36,408 nt of DNA, taken from an uncultured Prevotella sp. Its GTDB lineage: Bacteria; Bacteroidota; Bacteroidia; Bacteroidales; Bacteroidaceae. Both the position numbers and the translations under genes were made by a program. The notes under the pieces are model-generated. The model saw only the letters and a list, made by a program, of their open reading frames with translations, had not been told where the DNA came from and did no database searches. This document shows positions 25,775 through 34,961 of the stretch, piece after piece (within the stretch, counting starts at the first letter, position 1; the number at the start of each line of letters is the position of its first letter). The stretch lies in NCBI GenBank assembly GCA_934254985.1, contig CAKQMS010000031.1, positions 1-36,408 on the forward strand, in the 5' to 3' direction.

Positions 25775-26854
25775 TCACCTCTTTTTTAGCCAGCAAATGA
25801 TAGGATAATGGTCGCTTGTGGCAATTTTGTTGTCTACAATACATTTCAAAGGCTCTAAATCTGTGGAACAGAAAATGTTATCAATTCTTACATAGAAGCC
25901 GCCTTTATGGTAGCTAATACCAGGACCATTTCCTGCTGTTACATAGCAGTCTGTGAGCTTGTTAGCAATAGTCTGATGGGTATAAGAGTTAGGACCATCA
26001 TTGAAGTCGCCACAACAGATCATTGTGGTACCACGATGCTTGGCAATAAACCTTGCAACAGCTTCTGCTTGAGGAGCTCGCTTAATGGTGGCTTCCTTGA
26101 GTTTTGTGTATAGTAGCTTGGATGTTGTCTCCACGCTATCTGTGGCATATTCGCCCTTCACCATGTGCTTGAAGTGAGCTTTATCGTCGGCATCAAGACC
26201 TGTAGTCTCGAAATGAGCATTAACAACAATAACCGTATCGCCATCGACATTGAGCCATACCGCACCAGCAATATTGCCGTGCGACTCAAACGGTATGCGC
26301 TCTTTCTTCAAGATAGGGTATTTGCTATAGAAAGCCAACACGTCGCCACTATTTTCTTTCTTCATAGTGTCGCGATATTGATAAAGCGGATAAATGATGT
26401 CTTGTATTTCCTTATTTACAGGCGAGGCTTCGCCAGCCTCTTGCAAGCAGACAATATCGGCACCTTGTTCGGCAATATAGGCAGGAATAGAATAATCATC
26501 TTCACTATGCCCCATATGTCCAAAGCCCCAGACATTATACGACAACACTTTAAGATTAGACTTTGCAGTATCGTCATTAAGATTGAAAGGACAATAGTTG
26601 CGAGTGGGGAGGAATCCGAATACAAAACCTAATAGCGGGATTACCACCCATCTTATCCTTACAAAACACCAAAAGATAAGGAACAAAAGATTAAAAAGAA
26701 GGAATACAGGATATGCTAAGCCTGCATTAGCAAACAGGTGGAACGACACAGGGTTCACTCTGTCGCTATAACCTATTAATAGCATGATGATGACAGTAGC
26801 AACATTTGCTCCTGCCATCATCTGAAATATCATATTCTTGAGTTTACTAATCAT
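25775..26854 (-). CDS. Endonuclease/exonuclease/phosphatase (EEP) family membrane protein
   Basis: The 359-residue protein has three N-terminal membrane segments (about 9-29, 38-62, 66-83) and then a complete EEP hydrolase domain, metal-dependent enzymes that cut phosphodiester or phosphomonoester bonds in nucleic acids, lipids or sugars. Catalytic marks are SYNVW (105-109), Glu139 in CLQEAGE, NAHFETTG, the GD283FND motif and SD348H349YP near the end. By topology the domain would lie in the periplasm if the short loops stay inside. Its ATG shares one base with the rhomboid stop (TAATG), so translation is likely coupled. The substrate is not readable from sequence. Confidence 0.88.
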   Translation of the reverse strand: MISKLKNMIFQMMAGANVATVIIMLLIGYSDRVNPVSFHLFANAGLAYPVFLLFNLLFLIFWCFVRIRWVVIPLLGFVFGFLPTRNYCPFNLNDDTAKSNLKVLSYNVWGFGHMGHSEDDYSIPAYIAEQGADIVCLQEAGEASPVNKEIQDIIYPLYQYRDTMKKENSGDVLAFYSKYPILKKERIPFESHGNIAGAVWLNVDGDTVIVVNAHFETTGLDADDKAHFKHMVKGEYATDSVETTSKLLYTKLKEATIKRAPQAEAVARFIAKHRGTTMICCGDFNDGPNSYTHQTIANKLTDCYVTAGNGPGISYHKGGFYVRIDNIFCSTDLEPLKCIVDNKIATSDHYPIICWLKKR

Positions 26855-27783
26855 TATTTTCTTTTCTGCTCAAAAAGAGTGTTTTTCTCTTCTTTTGTTA
26901 GGCTCTCATAGCCGCTTTTTCTCACTTTGTCCAAGATGCGGTCTATCTCCTCTTGCTTAGCTCTTTGACGTGCATTATAGTCCCAGTCGCTATTGCCAGT
27001 AGTATAGCTTGAGCCACCATTATTTCCAGTCTTCTTCTGATTATGCGCTTCCCACTTTGTGCGCATACTATCAAAGAAGCTTGAACCATTATTGATATTA
27101 TATCTACCGCCTCCATTCGATTGCTTTCTCCAATATCTGATAAGGAAGAAACCGAATATCATACCTCCAAGGTGGGCAAGGTGGGCAACATGGTCGCCAG
27201 GTGTGGCAAGGGCAGAGAACAATTCAATACCAGCATATCCTATCACAAACCATTTTGCTTTGATAGGAATAGGCAATGGGAAGATAAATATACGCTCTTC
27301 CGGGAAAAGCATACCGAAAGCCAACAATATAGAATAGATGGCTCCAGAGGCTCCTACCGTGGTGAGTCCATTAAGCTGATGCGACAATTTAGACATCCAT
27401 CCAAATGCCTCAAACACTCCCATTGGCTGCTGAGCATTGAACTCTAAATATACAGAGAAGAATTGTGCTATCTCTTGCAACATTCCTGCACCGACACCAC
27501 AGAAAATGTAATAAAAAAGAAACTTCTTTGGTCCCCACACATTCTCAACCACGCAACCAAACATCCACAATGCAAACATATTGAACAGAATATGCTCAAA
27601 GTTAGCATGCATAAACATGTATGTCACGAGCTGGTATACTTGGAAGTCGGAAGCCATAAAGAAATGCAGACCAAGCAGATTGTTGAGGTCTACCCCCATA
27701 GCTCCTTTCAAAACATACATAGCGAGAAACGCTAATATGTTGATGATGAGAAGATTCTTTGTTATTGTCGGTATATTGCGCAT
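26854..27783 (-). CDS. Rhomboid family intramembrane serine protease
   Basis: A 309-residue polytopic membrane protein that cleaves membrane-spanning substrates. It has about six membrane segments, the helix 2 motif HANFEHILFNM, the catalytic serine in GAS146G, and the partner histidine H203 in VAHLAHLGG. A hydrophilic cytosolic tail of about 90 residues follows (Gly/Asn-rich, then a charged RAKQEEIDRILDKVRKSGY segment), longer than in the minimal E. coli GlpG core. It is the first gene of a two-gene unit with the EEP protein. The substrate is unknown. Confidence 0.93.
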   Translation of the reverse strand: MRNIPTITKNLLIINILAFLAMYVLKGAMGVDLNNLLGLHFFMASDFQVYQLVTYMFMHANFEHILFNMFALWMFGCVVENVWGPKKFLFYYIFCGVGAGMLQEIAQFFSVYLEFNAQQPMGVFEAFGWMSKLSHQLNGLTTVGASGAIYSILLAFGMLFPEERIFIFPLPIPIKAKWFVIGYAGIELFSALATPGDHVAHLAHLGGMIFGFFLIRYWRKQSNGGGRYNINNGSSFFDSMRTKWEAHNQKKTGNNGGSSYTTGNSDWDYNARQRAKQEEIDRILDKVRKSGYESLTKEEKNTLFEQKRK

Positions 27784-27830
27784 AAACTTATAAAATCAAT
27801 TGCTAAATGATGTTTTTTATTTTATGGCTG

Positions 27831-27838
27831 CAAAAGTA
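27831..27838 (-). promoter_or_regulatory. -7 box of the rhomboid-EEP unit
   Basis: CAAAAGTA on the plus strand gives TACTTTTG on the minus strand, matching TAnnTTTG. It lies about 48 bases before the rhomboid ATG. The expected -33 position holds only a weak match (GTTG). Confidence 0.6.
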
Positions 27839-27930
27839 CTAAAAAACTCTGTTATTCAACACATTTACAAGCCATTTAAGGCAAAAATTCATTATTTATA
27901 TCTAATTATATCATTTTTTTTAGATTTTTG

Positions 27931-27961
27931 TTTGATTTATGAAAAGAATAAACTATATTTG
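27931..27961 (+). promoter_or_regulatory. Promoter of the HU gene
   Basis: TTTG at 27931-27934, 19 bases, then TATATTTG at 27954-27961: a full match to the Bacteroidota consensus, 54 bases before the HU ATG. Confidence 0.82.
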
Positions 27962-28014
27962 TCAGCAGAATATAGAACAAACCAAATAATTATCAATTTT
28001 ACATTTACAAAATT

Positions 28015-28284
28015 ATGAACAAGACTGAATTAATCGACAACATCGCAGCTTCTGCAGGTATTAGCAAGGCTGATGCAAAGAAGGCTTTGGACGCTACAAC
28101 AGAGGCTATCAAGAACGCACTTGTAGCAGGTGATAAGGTACAGCTCGTAGGTTTTGGTACATTCGCTGTAACAGAGCGTCCTGCTCGTCAGGGTATCAAC
28201 CCAAGAACAAAGGAGACTATCACTATCGAGGCAAAGAAGGTTGCTAAGTTCAAGGCTGGTGCAGAATTGGCTAACGCCCTCTAA
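28015..28284 (+). CDS. HU family DNA-binding protein
   Basis: An 89-residue nucleoid protein, the usual length for HU. It starts MNKTELIDNIAASAGISKAD, shows GDKVQLVGFGTFAVTERPAR in the beta-arm approach, and the arm tip GINPRTKETITI with the DNA-intercalating proline in NP. HU dimers bend and compact DNA and help recombination and replication. It is monocistronic, with a consensus promoter and a strong terminator. Confidence 0.97.
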   Translation: MNKTELIDNIAASAGISKADAKKALDATTEAIKNALVAGDKVQLVGFGTFAVTERPARQGINPRTKETITIEAKKVAKFKAGAELANAL

Positions 28285-28311
28285 TAATTCCGCAACTTTT
28301 TTTACTTACAT

Positions 28312-28343
28312 AAAAAGGACATGCCGCATGGCATGTCCTTTTT
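28312..28343. terminator. Bidirectional terminator after HU
   Basis: AAAAAGGACATGCC (28312-28325) pairs perfectly with GGCATGTCCTTTTT (28330-28343) around a four-base loop. The A-tract and T-tract on the two sides let it serve both HU and the minus-strand GH27 gene ending at 28387. Confidence 0.93.
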
Positions 28344-28386
28344 TGTTAGTATATTCCTTTCGCCTGTTTTTGCTTTTTCTAATGGA

Positions 28387-29985
28387 TTATTTCTTAGTCT
28401 TCAATTCAAACTTATCGATATCCATAGCCCAAGCATACGGGTTTCCTATTTCTATAATGTTATAACCTGCAGTAAGCTGCACAGGTACAGTAACAGTAGT
28501 AAGTTTGCCCGTGGTCTTTAGATTATCCACAACTATGGTCTTGCCATTTATGGAAACTTGAAGTCCACGATGTTCGGCAGGAAGATATGTGATAATCATA
28601 TCATAATTGCCACCTTTCTCGCTATACACTTTATCCCAGCGAAGCAAGTTTTCCTTTCTTCCTCCAAGATATGAAACCATCATTCCGCATGAAGCGTCAG
28701 GATTGTTGGCATATAGCACCTGGCGCTTGGATTTGCCCAAATTGTCGTAGCAAGGTAGATAGCCCCATTCTGCCTCATATCGTGATGGCTCTATACGCTG
28801 CTGTGCCTCTGCCTTCATAATAAGCACACTATGTGGAGGTAGTGTTGCCACGATGCTATCTTTTACAGGCTTCATATTCTGATGGGTTATAAGATTGCGA
28901 AGCTTAACCTTGCCAGCAAACTCCAATTCTGAAATTGGAACAGAGAAATGGGCAATAGTGTCAGAAGCATTGTATAAAGCCACAGCTCTCGTTTTGCCTC
29001 TTTCCTCAATGATATCCTTTACCAATACGTATGTGTCGCCATTGCTCATAATAGGATATGCTTGCAAAGCCAATGGGTCTTGGTTGATAGCAATAAGTTC
29101 CTTATTCTTCAGCAAGTCCATCGTAGCAGGCTTTATCTTGGTCATGTCGCATCCGATAAGAAGTGGTGAACTCATCATACACCACATTCCAAAGTGTACC
29201 TCTTCTTCATTAGGTTTAAGTCCTCGTCCCATCTCCAGCATATCCATGTCGTTATAATGTCCGTCACGGCAATAGGCAGAGAGAGGAATATTAAGATCAA
29301 TGATTCTCTTCACCGACGACCAATGTGGACGAATGTCGGGACTGATACGCCATGAGGTAGCGATATTCTTTGCCCAAGTGCCAGGAAAGGTCCATCTACA
29401 GATATTAAGAGAAACATCCTTGCAACCAACACTATCGATGGCTCGTCTGATTTCTGTATATCGTTTGCATTCTTCAAGATTTAAGTCGGTGCCTGCACCA
29501 CAATAATCAATCTTGATAAAGTCGAAATTCCATTCTTTGAAATACAGCAACGCATCTTGATATTCATGACCATAAAGACCTGCCCCAAAGCCATTTGGGT
29601 CGTTGTCATAGCGTGAGCCACATGTATTGCTTCCTGCGTCGGAGTAGATTCCTGCTTTAAGACCGAGCGAATGGATATAGTCCGACACACAGCGCAAGCC
29701 ATTAGGAAAACGTTGTGGATGGGGTTGCATCTTGCCTGTAGCATCGCGATAGCCGAAAAAGCCATCATCGATATTGATATACTGATAACCATAGTCTTTG
29801 AGTCCTGTGTTGATCAAAGCGTCTGCCTGACGCATAATCAGCGAGTCGCTGATATTTACATGATAGGTATTCCAAGAGCTCCAACCCATAATTGGTGGTG
29901 CAACTATCTGTGCATGGCTCTCAGCAGAGGCCATTGTTGTCATAATGGCAACAAGGTAGTAGATGAATAAGCTTTTCTTTTTCAT
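28387..29985 (-). CDS. Alpha-galactosidase, glycoside hydrolase family 27
   Basis: The 532-residue secreted enzyme removes terminal alpha-galactosyl units. It has a signal peptide (1-25, ending SAESHA), a GH27 TIM barrel (about 28-310) opening with PIMGWSSWNTY, then INIDDGFF, the nucleophile Asp160 in FIKIDYCG, and the acid/base region NDMDML (Asp246). A small beta domain follows, and the last about 130 residues (from IEPSRYEAEWG) form a beta-sandwich likely to bind carbohydrate. It follows the GH78 rhamnosidase gene by 77 bases in the same direction. Some GH27 members act on beta-L-arabinopyranosides, so that substrate remains open. Confidence 0.93.
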   Translation of the reverse strand: MKKKSLFIYYLVAIMTTMASAESHAQIVAPPIMGWSSWNTYHVNISDSLIMRQADALINTGLKDYGYQYINIDDGFFGYRDATGKMQPHPQRFPNGLRCVSDYIHSLGLKAGIYSDAGSNTCGSRYDNDPNGFGAGLYGHEYQDALLYFKEWNFDFIKIDYCGAGTDLNLEECKRYTEIRRAIDSVGCKDVSLNICRWTFPGTWAKNIATSWRISPDIRPHWSSVKRIIDLNIPLSAYCRDGHYNDMDMLEMGRGLKPNEEEVHFGMWCMMSSPLLIGCDMTKIKPATMDLLKNKELIAINQDPLALQAYPIMSNGDTYVLVKDIIEERGKTRAVALYNASDTIAHFSVPISELEFAGKVKLRNLITHQNMKPVKDSIVATLPPHSVLIMKAEAQQRIEPSRYEAEWGYLPCYDNLGKSKRQVLYANNPDASCGMMVSYLGGRKENLLRWDKVYSEKGGNYDMIITYLPAEHRGLQVSINGKTIVVDNLKTTGKLTTVTVPVQLTAGYNIIEIGNPYAWAMDIDKFELKTKK

Positions 29986-30062
29986 TATAATATATTATTT
30001 ACCTTAATACACATATTTATATTATATTTACATGTAATAGATGGCGATAAGCCAAGTAGGCA

Positions 30063-32780
30063 TTATCTACTTTGCATGCAGGCTATACGGAATTGCCATT
30101 TTCCAGAACCAATATGTTTGACTTTGCCATTAGGCATGTGTACCTCCGCTGTAGTATTGGCAGGGATAGCGATATTCCATACTATAGTTTTATTCTTATA
30201 CTCGTAGGCACTCTCAACAACACCATATTGTGAAGCATGAGAAGCCTTCACTCCTTTGATTCTATTGCATCCGAAATCAGGCTGCAATACAATATGCTTA
30301 AAACCTGGCTTTTTAGCATCTGGACGTATACCACCCAGACATTCATAGCACCAAGGCAACAAGTCGCCAAGGAGCATCACATGGTTGCCGCTATTCATAG
30401 AAGGATTGGCTGTATTGCCATTCCATAGTTCCCAAATGGTAGTAGCACCATTCTTAACCATATATCCCCAGCCTGGATAGGTGTCGACAATAGCCAACTG
30501 GTATGCTAAATCTGTTTTCCCGATGGCAGAAAGATAGCGCATCAGCCATTGTATTCCTATTACACCAGCAGAAAGATGTGTGTTGTTTTTATCTATTATG
30601 GTTGTCAACAGACTATTTCTTACTTCTGCCTCATGTTCCTGTGGCACCATCTCCATAGCCAATGGCAGAAGATTGGCTGTTACCGTGGCATTGGCATATT
30701 GACCATCCTTAAAGTATGTGCTGTTTACTGCTGCAAGGGTGGTATCAGCTTGTGCTGCAAAATAGCTGGCATCCTCGTTATGTCCAAGCATTCGTCCATA
30801 TTTTGCCATCATCTTGCATAGATAGTAATAATATGTAGACGAAATCAATTGTCCATCGGTCTTGCGTGCAGGGTCTTTGCTATGTACCAATTTGGGCGAT
30901 TCTGGTGGCACACACCAATCGCCATAGCGATCGTATGGCACAAGTCCGTCTTTATAATTTTTTCGACGTATCATCAGCAAAAATTTCTTTATTGCGTTAT
31001 AACTTTTGCTCATCGGCTTAATGTCTCCATACTGTCGATAAAGCATATCGCACGAGAAAGGCAATGCTGCAGGCCATGTGATATTGGTGTTGTAGAGCCT
31101 CCAATAGGCAGGAGTAACATCGCTAATACGACCATCAGGCAACTGACCGTCGCAGATGTCTGCAACCCACTTGCTATACAGAGCATGATTATTCACAACA
31201 TAGCTTTCGCCCAAGCATCCTGTGGTACGATCGCCCAACCATGGCATACGCTCATCGCGTTGAGGACAGTCTACTGGCATACCCTTATAATTGCTTCTTA
31301 TTCCTCGGCGTGCATTGTCAATAATACGATTAAGCATGTCGTTGCCATCTCTATCAACAACAGAGAAATATGTATTTTCGTCGTCCATGCGGTCGGCTAT
31401 CAACTCACGAACAATGTCAGACGATGACAAATTCTCTATGCCTGTAATCTCTGCATATCTGAAACCATAATACGTAAACTCAGGCGACCAGTCTATTGGC
31501 TTGCCATCTGCAACATAGCGTGCTGTAGCTTCTGCACTTCGCAAATTGTTGCAATAAAGCATGCTGTCACCAGGCTGTAATAGTTCTGCATGACGTATAC
31601 GGATGGTATCTCCTTTTATAGTCTGTGCGGCTTTAATATGAACTCGTCCTGCATTGTTGGTTCCGAAATCTACGATATATCGGTTGCCGAACTTGTGGAT
31701 TGCAAGAGGTAGCTCGGTTTTATATACGTGCATGTTTGGTGCCAAAGCTCCACGAAGTGTTCCTCCTGGTGCAGGCATCGTTTGCGACTTAAGCCAATGG
31801 CTATCGTCATATTCTGTGGTGTTCCAACCATTTAGACTTAAATTGGCATTATACAATTCTCCATCATACTCATTGGCATATCGCATCGGACCATCAGCAG
31901 TAACGCGCCATGTAGTATCTGTAGCTATTGTCTCTGTGGTACCATCAATATATTCTATTACAAGATTTGCCAACAATAGTGGCTGACCATAAGTTGTTCG
32001 GACATTGGTTTGATAGTTTTGCGTTTGTGCAAAATAATGTCCGCTTGCCAATGTCACACCAATAGCATTGTTAGCTTTCAGATATGATGTCACATCGTAT
32101 GCATCATAGGCAATGGTCTTGGTGTAATCAGTAGGCAATGGTGTAAGCACATCCTTTCCCACACGGCAACCATTGATATGCAAAGAATAATAGCCCAATC
32201 CAGATATGTAGATCATTGCTCGTCTAACATCAAGATTTCTACCAGATGCAGCAGACTGTTTTAGATTAAATATCTTGCGAAGGTAACGCGCTGAAAGACG
32301 GCTGTGGCGTTCCACTTTATCCCAAGGCATAACACTATCTATACCTATCCAACACCCCTGCCATTGGTCTTCATCCATAAGACCTGTAGACCATCTTGCA
32401 GGTTGGCTCCAAGCTGATTTTCCTTTATTGGTAGAGATTTGTACCTTCCAAAAGTATTCATGTCCTGGTTGTAATTGTCTATCTTGTGGTAATGCTATCC
32501 ATTGAGAACTATCAGTCTTCATCACTCCACTATCCCAAATGTCGCCCTCATCATGTTCAAGTTTTGCCAATGATGAAGCAACAAGCAGATGATATGATTT
32601 CTGCACGACATTCCTTTTTGACGACAAGACTTGCCAACCAAAACGAGGATGCGTCTCGTCCAATCCTATTGGGGTTTGCCTTCCTTCGATGGTAAGATTC
32701 GTTAATTTTATCTGAGCTTCAACCTCGTAGGGAAGCCAAAAGAATAGAGACAAAAGGGTAAGATAAAGCGATTTTCTCAT
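30063..32780 (-). CDS. Alpha-L-rhamnosidase, glycoside hydrolase family 78
   Basis: The 905-residue enzyme frees alpha-linked L-rhamnose, for example from rhamnogalacturonan or plant flavonoid glycosides. After a signal peptide (1-22) come an N-terminal fibronectin-like domain (from IKLTNLTIEGRQTPIGLDE), beta-sandwich domains, the (alpha/alpha)6 barrel and a C-terminal sandwich. The GH78 catalytic stretch is visible as CPQRD509E510R and GD517R, with a further acidic motif TIWELWNG near the barrel end; CWIGID is the typical early signature. Length is normal for the family. It is the first gene of a unit with the GH27 enzyme, which points to stepwise trimming of one plant glycan. Confidence 0.93.
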   Translation of the reverse strand: MRKSLYLTLLSLFFWLPYEVEAQIKLTNLTIEGRQTPIGLDETHPRFGWQVLSSKRNVVQKSYHLLVASSLAKLEHDEGDIWDSGVMKTDSSQWIALPQDRQLQPGHEYFWKVQISTNKGKSAWSQPARWSTGLMDEDQWQGCWIGIDSVMPWDKVERHSRLSARYLRKIFNLKQSAASGRNLDVRRAMIYISGLGYYSLHINGCRVGKDVLTPLPTDYTKTIAYDAYDVTSYLKANNAIGVTLASGHYFAQTQNYQTNVRTTYGQPLLLANLVIEYIDGTTETIATDTTWRVTADGPMRYANEYDGELYNANLSLNGWNTTEYDDSHWLKSQTMPAPGGTLRGALAPNMHVYKTELPLAIHKFGNRYIVDFGTNNAGRVHIKAAQTIKGDTIRIRHAELLQPGDSMLYCNNLRSAEATARYVADGKPIDWSPEFTYYGFRYAEITGIENLSSSDIVRELIADRMDDENTYFSVVDRDGNDMLNRIIDNARRGIRSNYKGMPVDCPQRDERMPWLGDRTTGCLGESYVVNNHALYSKWVADICDGQLPDGRISDVTPAYWRLYNTNITWPAALPFSCDMLYRQYGDIKPMSKSYNAIKKFLLMIRRKNYKDGLVPYDRYGDWCVPPESPKLVHSKDPARKTDGQLISSTYYYYLCKMMAKYGRMLGHNEDASYFAAQADTTLAAVNSTYFKDGQYANATVTANLLPLAMEMVPQEHEAEVRNSLLTTIIDKNNTHLSAGVIGIQWLMRYLSAIGKTDLAYQLAIVDTYPGWGYMVKNGATTIWELWNGNTANPSMNSGNHVMLLGDLLPWCYECLGGIRPDAKKPGFKHIVLQPDFGCNRIKGVKASHASQYGVVESAYEYKNKTIVWNIAIPANTTAEVHMPNGKVKHIGSGKWQFRIACMQSR

Positions 32781-32846
32781 AACACTTAGTGTATTTATAT
32801 ATACACGAAATTTTGATGATTATATTATTAGGTATTTTATACCATG

Positions 32847-32854
32847 CAAAATTA
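32847..32854 (-). promoter_or_regulatory. -7 box of the GH78-GH27 unit
   Basis: CAAAATTA on the plus strand reads TAATTTTG on the minus strand, matching TAnnTTTG, 67 bases before the GH78 ATG. A -33 TTTG was not found at the right distance, so the promoter may need an activator. Confidence 0.5.
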
Positions 32855-32969
32855 ACAGATAACACTCAGCTTAAATATTAAAATCCTACATATAATAAAA
32901 CATTTCTTCAACTTTATTCTGCCTTTTCTGATACATTTACCTATTCTCAGAACAAGCCAAATACAAAAT

Positions 32970-33008
32970 AAGGGTGCATCAAAGTCTTGCGACTTCAGAT
33001 ACACCCTT
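32970..33008 (-). terminator. Terminator of the kduI unit
   Basis: AAGGGTG (32970-32976) pairs with the CACCCTT that ends at 33008, with a further inner helix of AAGTC and GACTT around a TTGC loop. Read on the minus strand, TATTTTG follows. It lies about 30 bases after the stop codon of the dehydrogenase gene. Confidence 0.75.
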
Positions 33009-33036
33009 GGATATTATCTACAAAAGAGAATACGAA

Positions 33037-33846
33037 TTACTTTGGCTGCTTACCGATGTATGCGAGGATACCACCATCAACATACAATACGTGACCATTG
33101 ACAGCATCAGAAGCCTTAGAAGCCAAGAATACTGCAGGACCACCAAGCTCAGAAGGATCGAGCCAGCGACCAGCTGGAGTCTTAGCGCAGATGAAGCTAT
33201 CGAATGGGTGACGGCTACCGTCAGCCTGACGCTCACGAAGAGGAGCTGTCTGAGGAGTTGCGATGTAGCCAGGGCCAATACCATTACACTGGATGTTGTA
33301 CTCACCATACTCAGAGCAGATGTTGCGAGTAAGCATCTTCAAACCACCCTTAGCAGCTGCGTATGCAGAAACAGTCTCACGACCGAGCTCACTCATCATA
33401 GAGCAGATGTTGATAATCTTACCCTCACGACGCTCCATCATCTCAGGGATAACAGCGCTTGAGCAGATGAATGGACCAACGAGGTCGATATCGATAACCT
33501 GCTGGAATTCAGCACGCTTCATCTCGTGCATAGGAATACGCTTGATGATACCTGCATTGTTTACCAAGATATCTATCTGACCAACTTCCTCGTGGATAGT
33601 CTTAACGAGTTCAGCAACCTGATTCTCGTTTGTAACGTCACAAACGTAACCCTTTACATTCTCGATACCTGCTTCTTTGTAAGCTGCGAGACCACGATCA
33701 ACGAGCTCCTGCTTGATGTCGTTGAAGATGATTGTCTTGATACCTGCAGCAGCGAAAGCTGACGCAATGTTGAAACCGATACCATAAGAGGCACCTGTAA
33801 TCCAGGCATTCTTGCCCTCAAGTGAAAAATCTTTTAAACTTGTCAT
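33037..33846 (-). CDS. Short-chain dehydrogenase, KduD / gluconate 5-dehydrogenase type
   Basis: The 269-residue enzyme is a classical SDR: the NAD(P)-binding TGxxxGIG motif (17-24), NNAG (96-99), and the catalytic triad Ser149, Tyr162 and Lys166 in SAYAAAKGG. Its length and the GRETVSAYAAAKGG region fit both gluconate 5-dehydrogenase and 2-dehydro-3-deoxy-D-gluconate 5-dehydrogenase (KduD). Because kduI lies 44 bases upstream in the same direction, I favour KduD, which reduces the KduI product to 2-keto-3-deoxygluconate. The C-terminal about 30 residues complete the dimer face. No symbol is given because the two activities cannot be told apart here. Confidence 0.88.
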   Translation of the reverse strand: MTSLKDFSLEGKNAWITGASYGIGFNIASAFAAAGIKTIIFNDIKQELVDRGLAAYKEAGIENVKGYVCDVTNENQVAELVKTIHEEVGQIDILVNNAGIIKRIPMHEMKRAEFQQVIDIDLVGPFICSSAVIPEMMERREGKIINICSMMSELGRETVSAYAAAKGGLKMLTRNICSEYGEYNIQCNGIGPGYIATPQTAPLRERQADGSRHPFDSFICAKTPAGRWLDPSELGGPAVFLASKASDAVNGHVLYVDGGILAYIGKQPK

Positions 33847-33890
33847 TGTTATATATTTTAGTTAATCCAAAAACGGCATTTTTAGGTCTT

Positions 33891-34736
33891 TTATTTCAAG
33901 TCTGTGATAGCGAAGAAGTCTTGATCGCCATAATCAAGGTTTTCGCCTCCCATACCCCAAATAAAAGTATAGTTATGTGTAGCTGCTGCAGAGTGGATGC
34001 TCCATTCTGGTGAAAGCACAGCCTCGTTGGTCTTCATCCAAATATGACGTGTTTCTTGTGGCTCGCCCATAAAATGGCAGACTGCTTGGTCTTCAGGCAT
34101 ATCGAAATAGAAATAAGCCTCCATACGACGGCTATGAACATGCGCAGGCATGGTGTTCCATACAGAGCCTGGTGCAAGTTCGGTCATTCCCATCTGTAGC
34201 TGACATGTTGGCAACACCTGGTTTACTATCATCTTATTGATAGTGCGCTCGTTAGAAGTCTCCAATGCTCCCATCTTAACGCTTACAGCATCAGCCTTGG
34301 TGATTTTCTTACATGGGTATGAAGTATGAGCTACAGCACTATTGAAATATAGTTTTGCAGGATTTGCCTTATCTTCGCTTTCGAAGACAACGTTTCTGTC
34401 ACCACTTCCAATATACAAAGCCTCTTTGAAAGCAAGCGAGAATGTTTCGTCGCCAACTTTCACGATAGCATTGCCGCCACCTACATTGAAGATGCCGACT
34501 TCACGACGTGTAGTAAAATATGGAGCTTTTAATGGATCTATGGCTTCAAGAAGTAAAGCCTCATCTACAGGCATAGCACCACCTACCACCATACGGTCGT
34601 ACATAGAATAAACCATATTTACCTCATCTTTAACAAAGAGATTTTCTATAAGGAAATCCTTGCGCAAGCGTGTGGTATCATAAGATTTTGCATCTACAGG
34701 ATGTGCTGCATAACGTAGTTCGTAATTAGTAATCAT
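33891..34736 (-). CDS. kduI: 5-dehydro-4-deoxy-D-glucuronate isomerase
   Basis: KduI turns 5-keto-4-deoxyuronate, released from pectin or glycosaminoglycans by lyases, into 2,5-diketo-3-deoxygluconate. The start at 34736 (MITNYELRYAAHP) matches the usual KduI N terminus and gives 281 residues; an upstream ATG at 34766 would add 10 residues and lies between the promoter and this start. The zinc ligands of the cupin fold are visible: H199, H201 and E206 in AHVHSRRMEAY, and H248 in SIHSAA. It precedes the KduD-type dehydrogenase. Confidence 0.96.
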   Translation of the reverse strand: MITNYELRYAAHPVDAKSYDTTRLRKDFLIENLFVKDEVNMVYSMYDRMVVGGAMPVDEALLLEAIDPLKAPYFTTRREVGIFNVGGGNAIVKVGDETFSLAFKEALYIGSGDRNVVFESEDKANPAKLYFNSAVAHTSYPCKKITKADAVSVKMGALETSNERTINKMIVNQVLPTCQLQMGMTELAPGSVWNTMPAHVHSRRMEAYFYFDMPEDQAVCHFMGEPQETRHIWMKTNEAVLSPEWSIHSAAATHNYTFIWGMGGENLDYGDQDFFAITDLK

Positions 34737-34792
34737 TGTATTATTTATTAGGTTTTGCAAAGACAAGAATACTCAAAAAAGCATCTTTCAAT

Positions 34793-34872
34793 TGCAAAGA
34801 TAATGCAAATGAGTGGAATAACAAAAGAAATACGAAGTTTTCTTTTTTATTCCCGAATGTAGCTTATCTTTG
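34793..34872. repeat. Hairpin element with outward promoter boxes, related to the 22316 repeat
   Basis: The left end GCAAAGATAATGCAAATGAGTG matches the 22-kb unit GCAAAGATAGTGCAAACGAGTG at 20 of 22 positions, and the right end CCCGAATGTAGCTTATCTT matches its GCCGAGTGCAGCCTATCTT. The middle differs in sequence but still folds back: GGAATA (34815-34820) with TATTCC (34848-34853) and AAAAGAAA with TTTTCTTTT. TATCTTTG occurs at both ends, pointing outward on both strands (34802-34795 on minus, 34865-34872 on plus). Confidence 0.7.
34795..34825 (-). promoter_or_regulatory. Promoter of the kduI unit
   Basis: On the minus strand TTTG (34825-34822) is followed after 19 bases by TATCTTTG (34802-34795), a full Bacteroidota consensus, about 60 bases before the kduI ATG. 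It forms the left end of the hairpin element listed separately. Confidence 0.82.
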
Positions 34873-34961
34873 TTAAGGGTTAGTGAAATCTAGTGAATCA
34901 CTATATATAATATAGGTGTAATTACATGCAACTATCTTCATCTTTTCATCATCCTATCATC

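Noticed and set aside
28387..34736. Complete polysaccharide utilisation locus
   Set aside because: No SusC/SusD pair, hybrid two-component system or polysaccharide lyase is present in the window.
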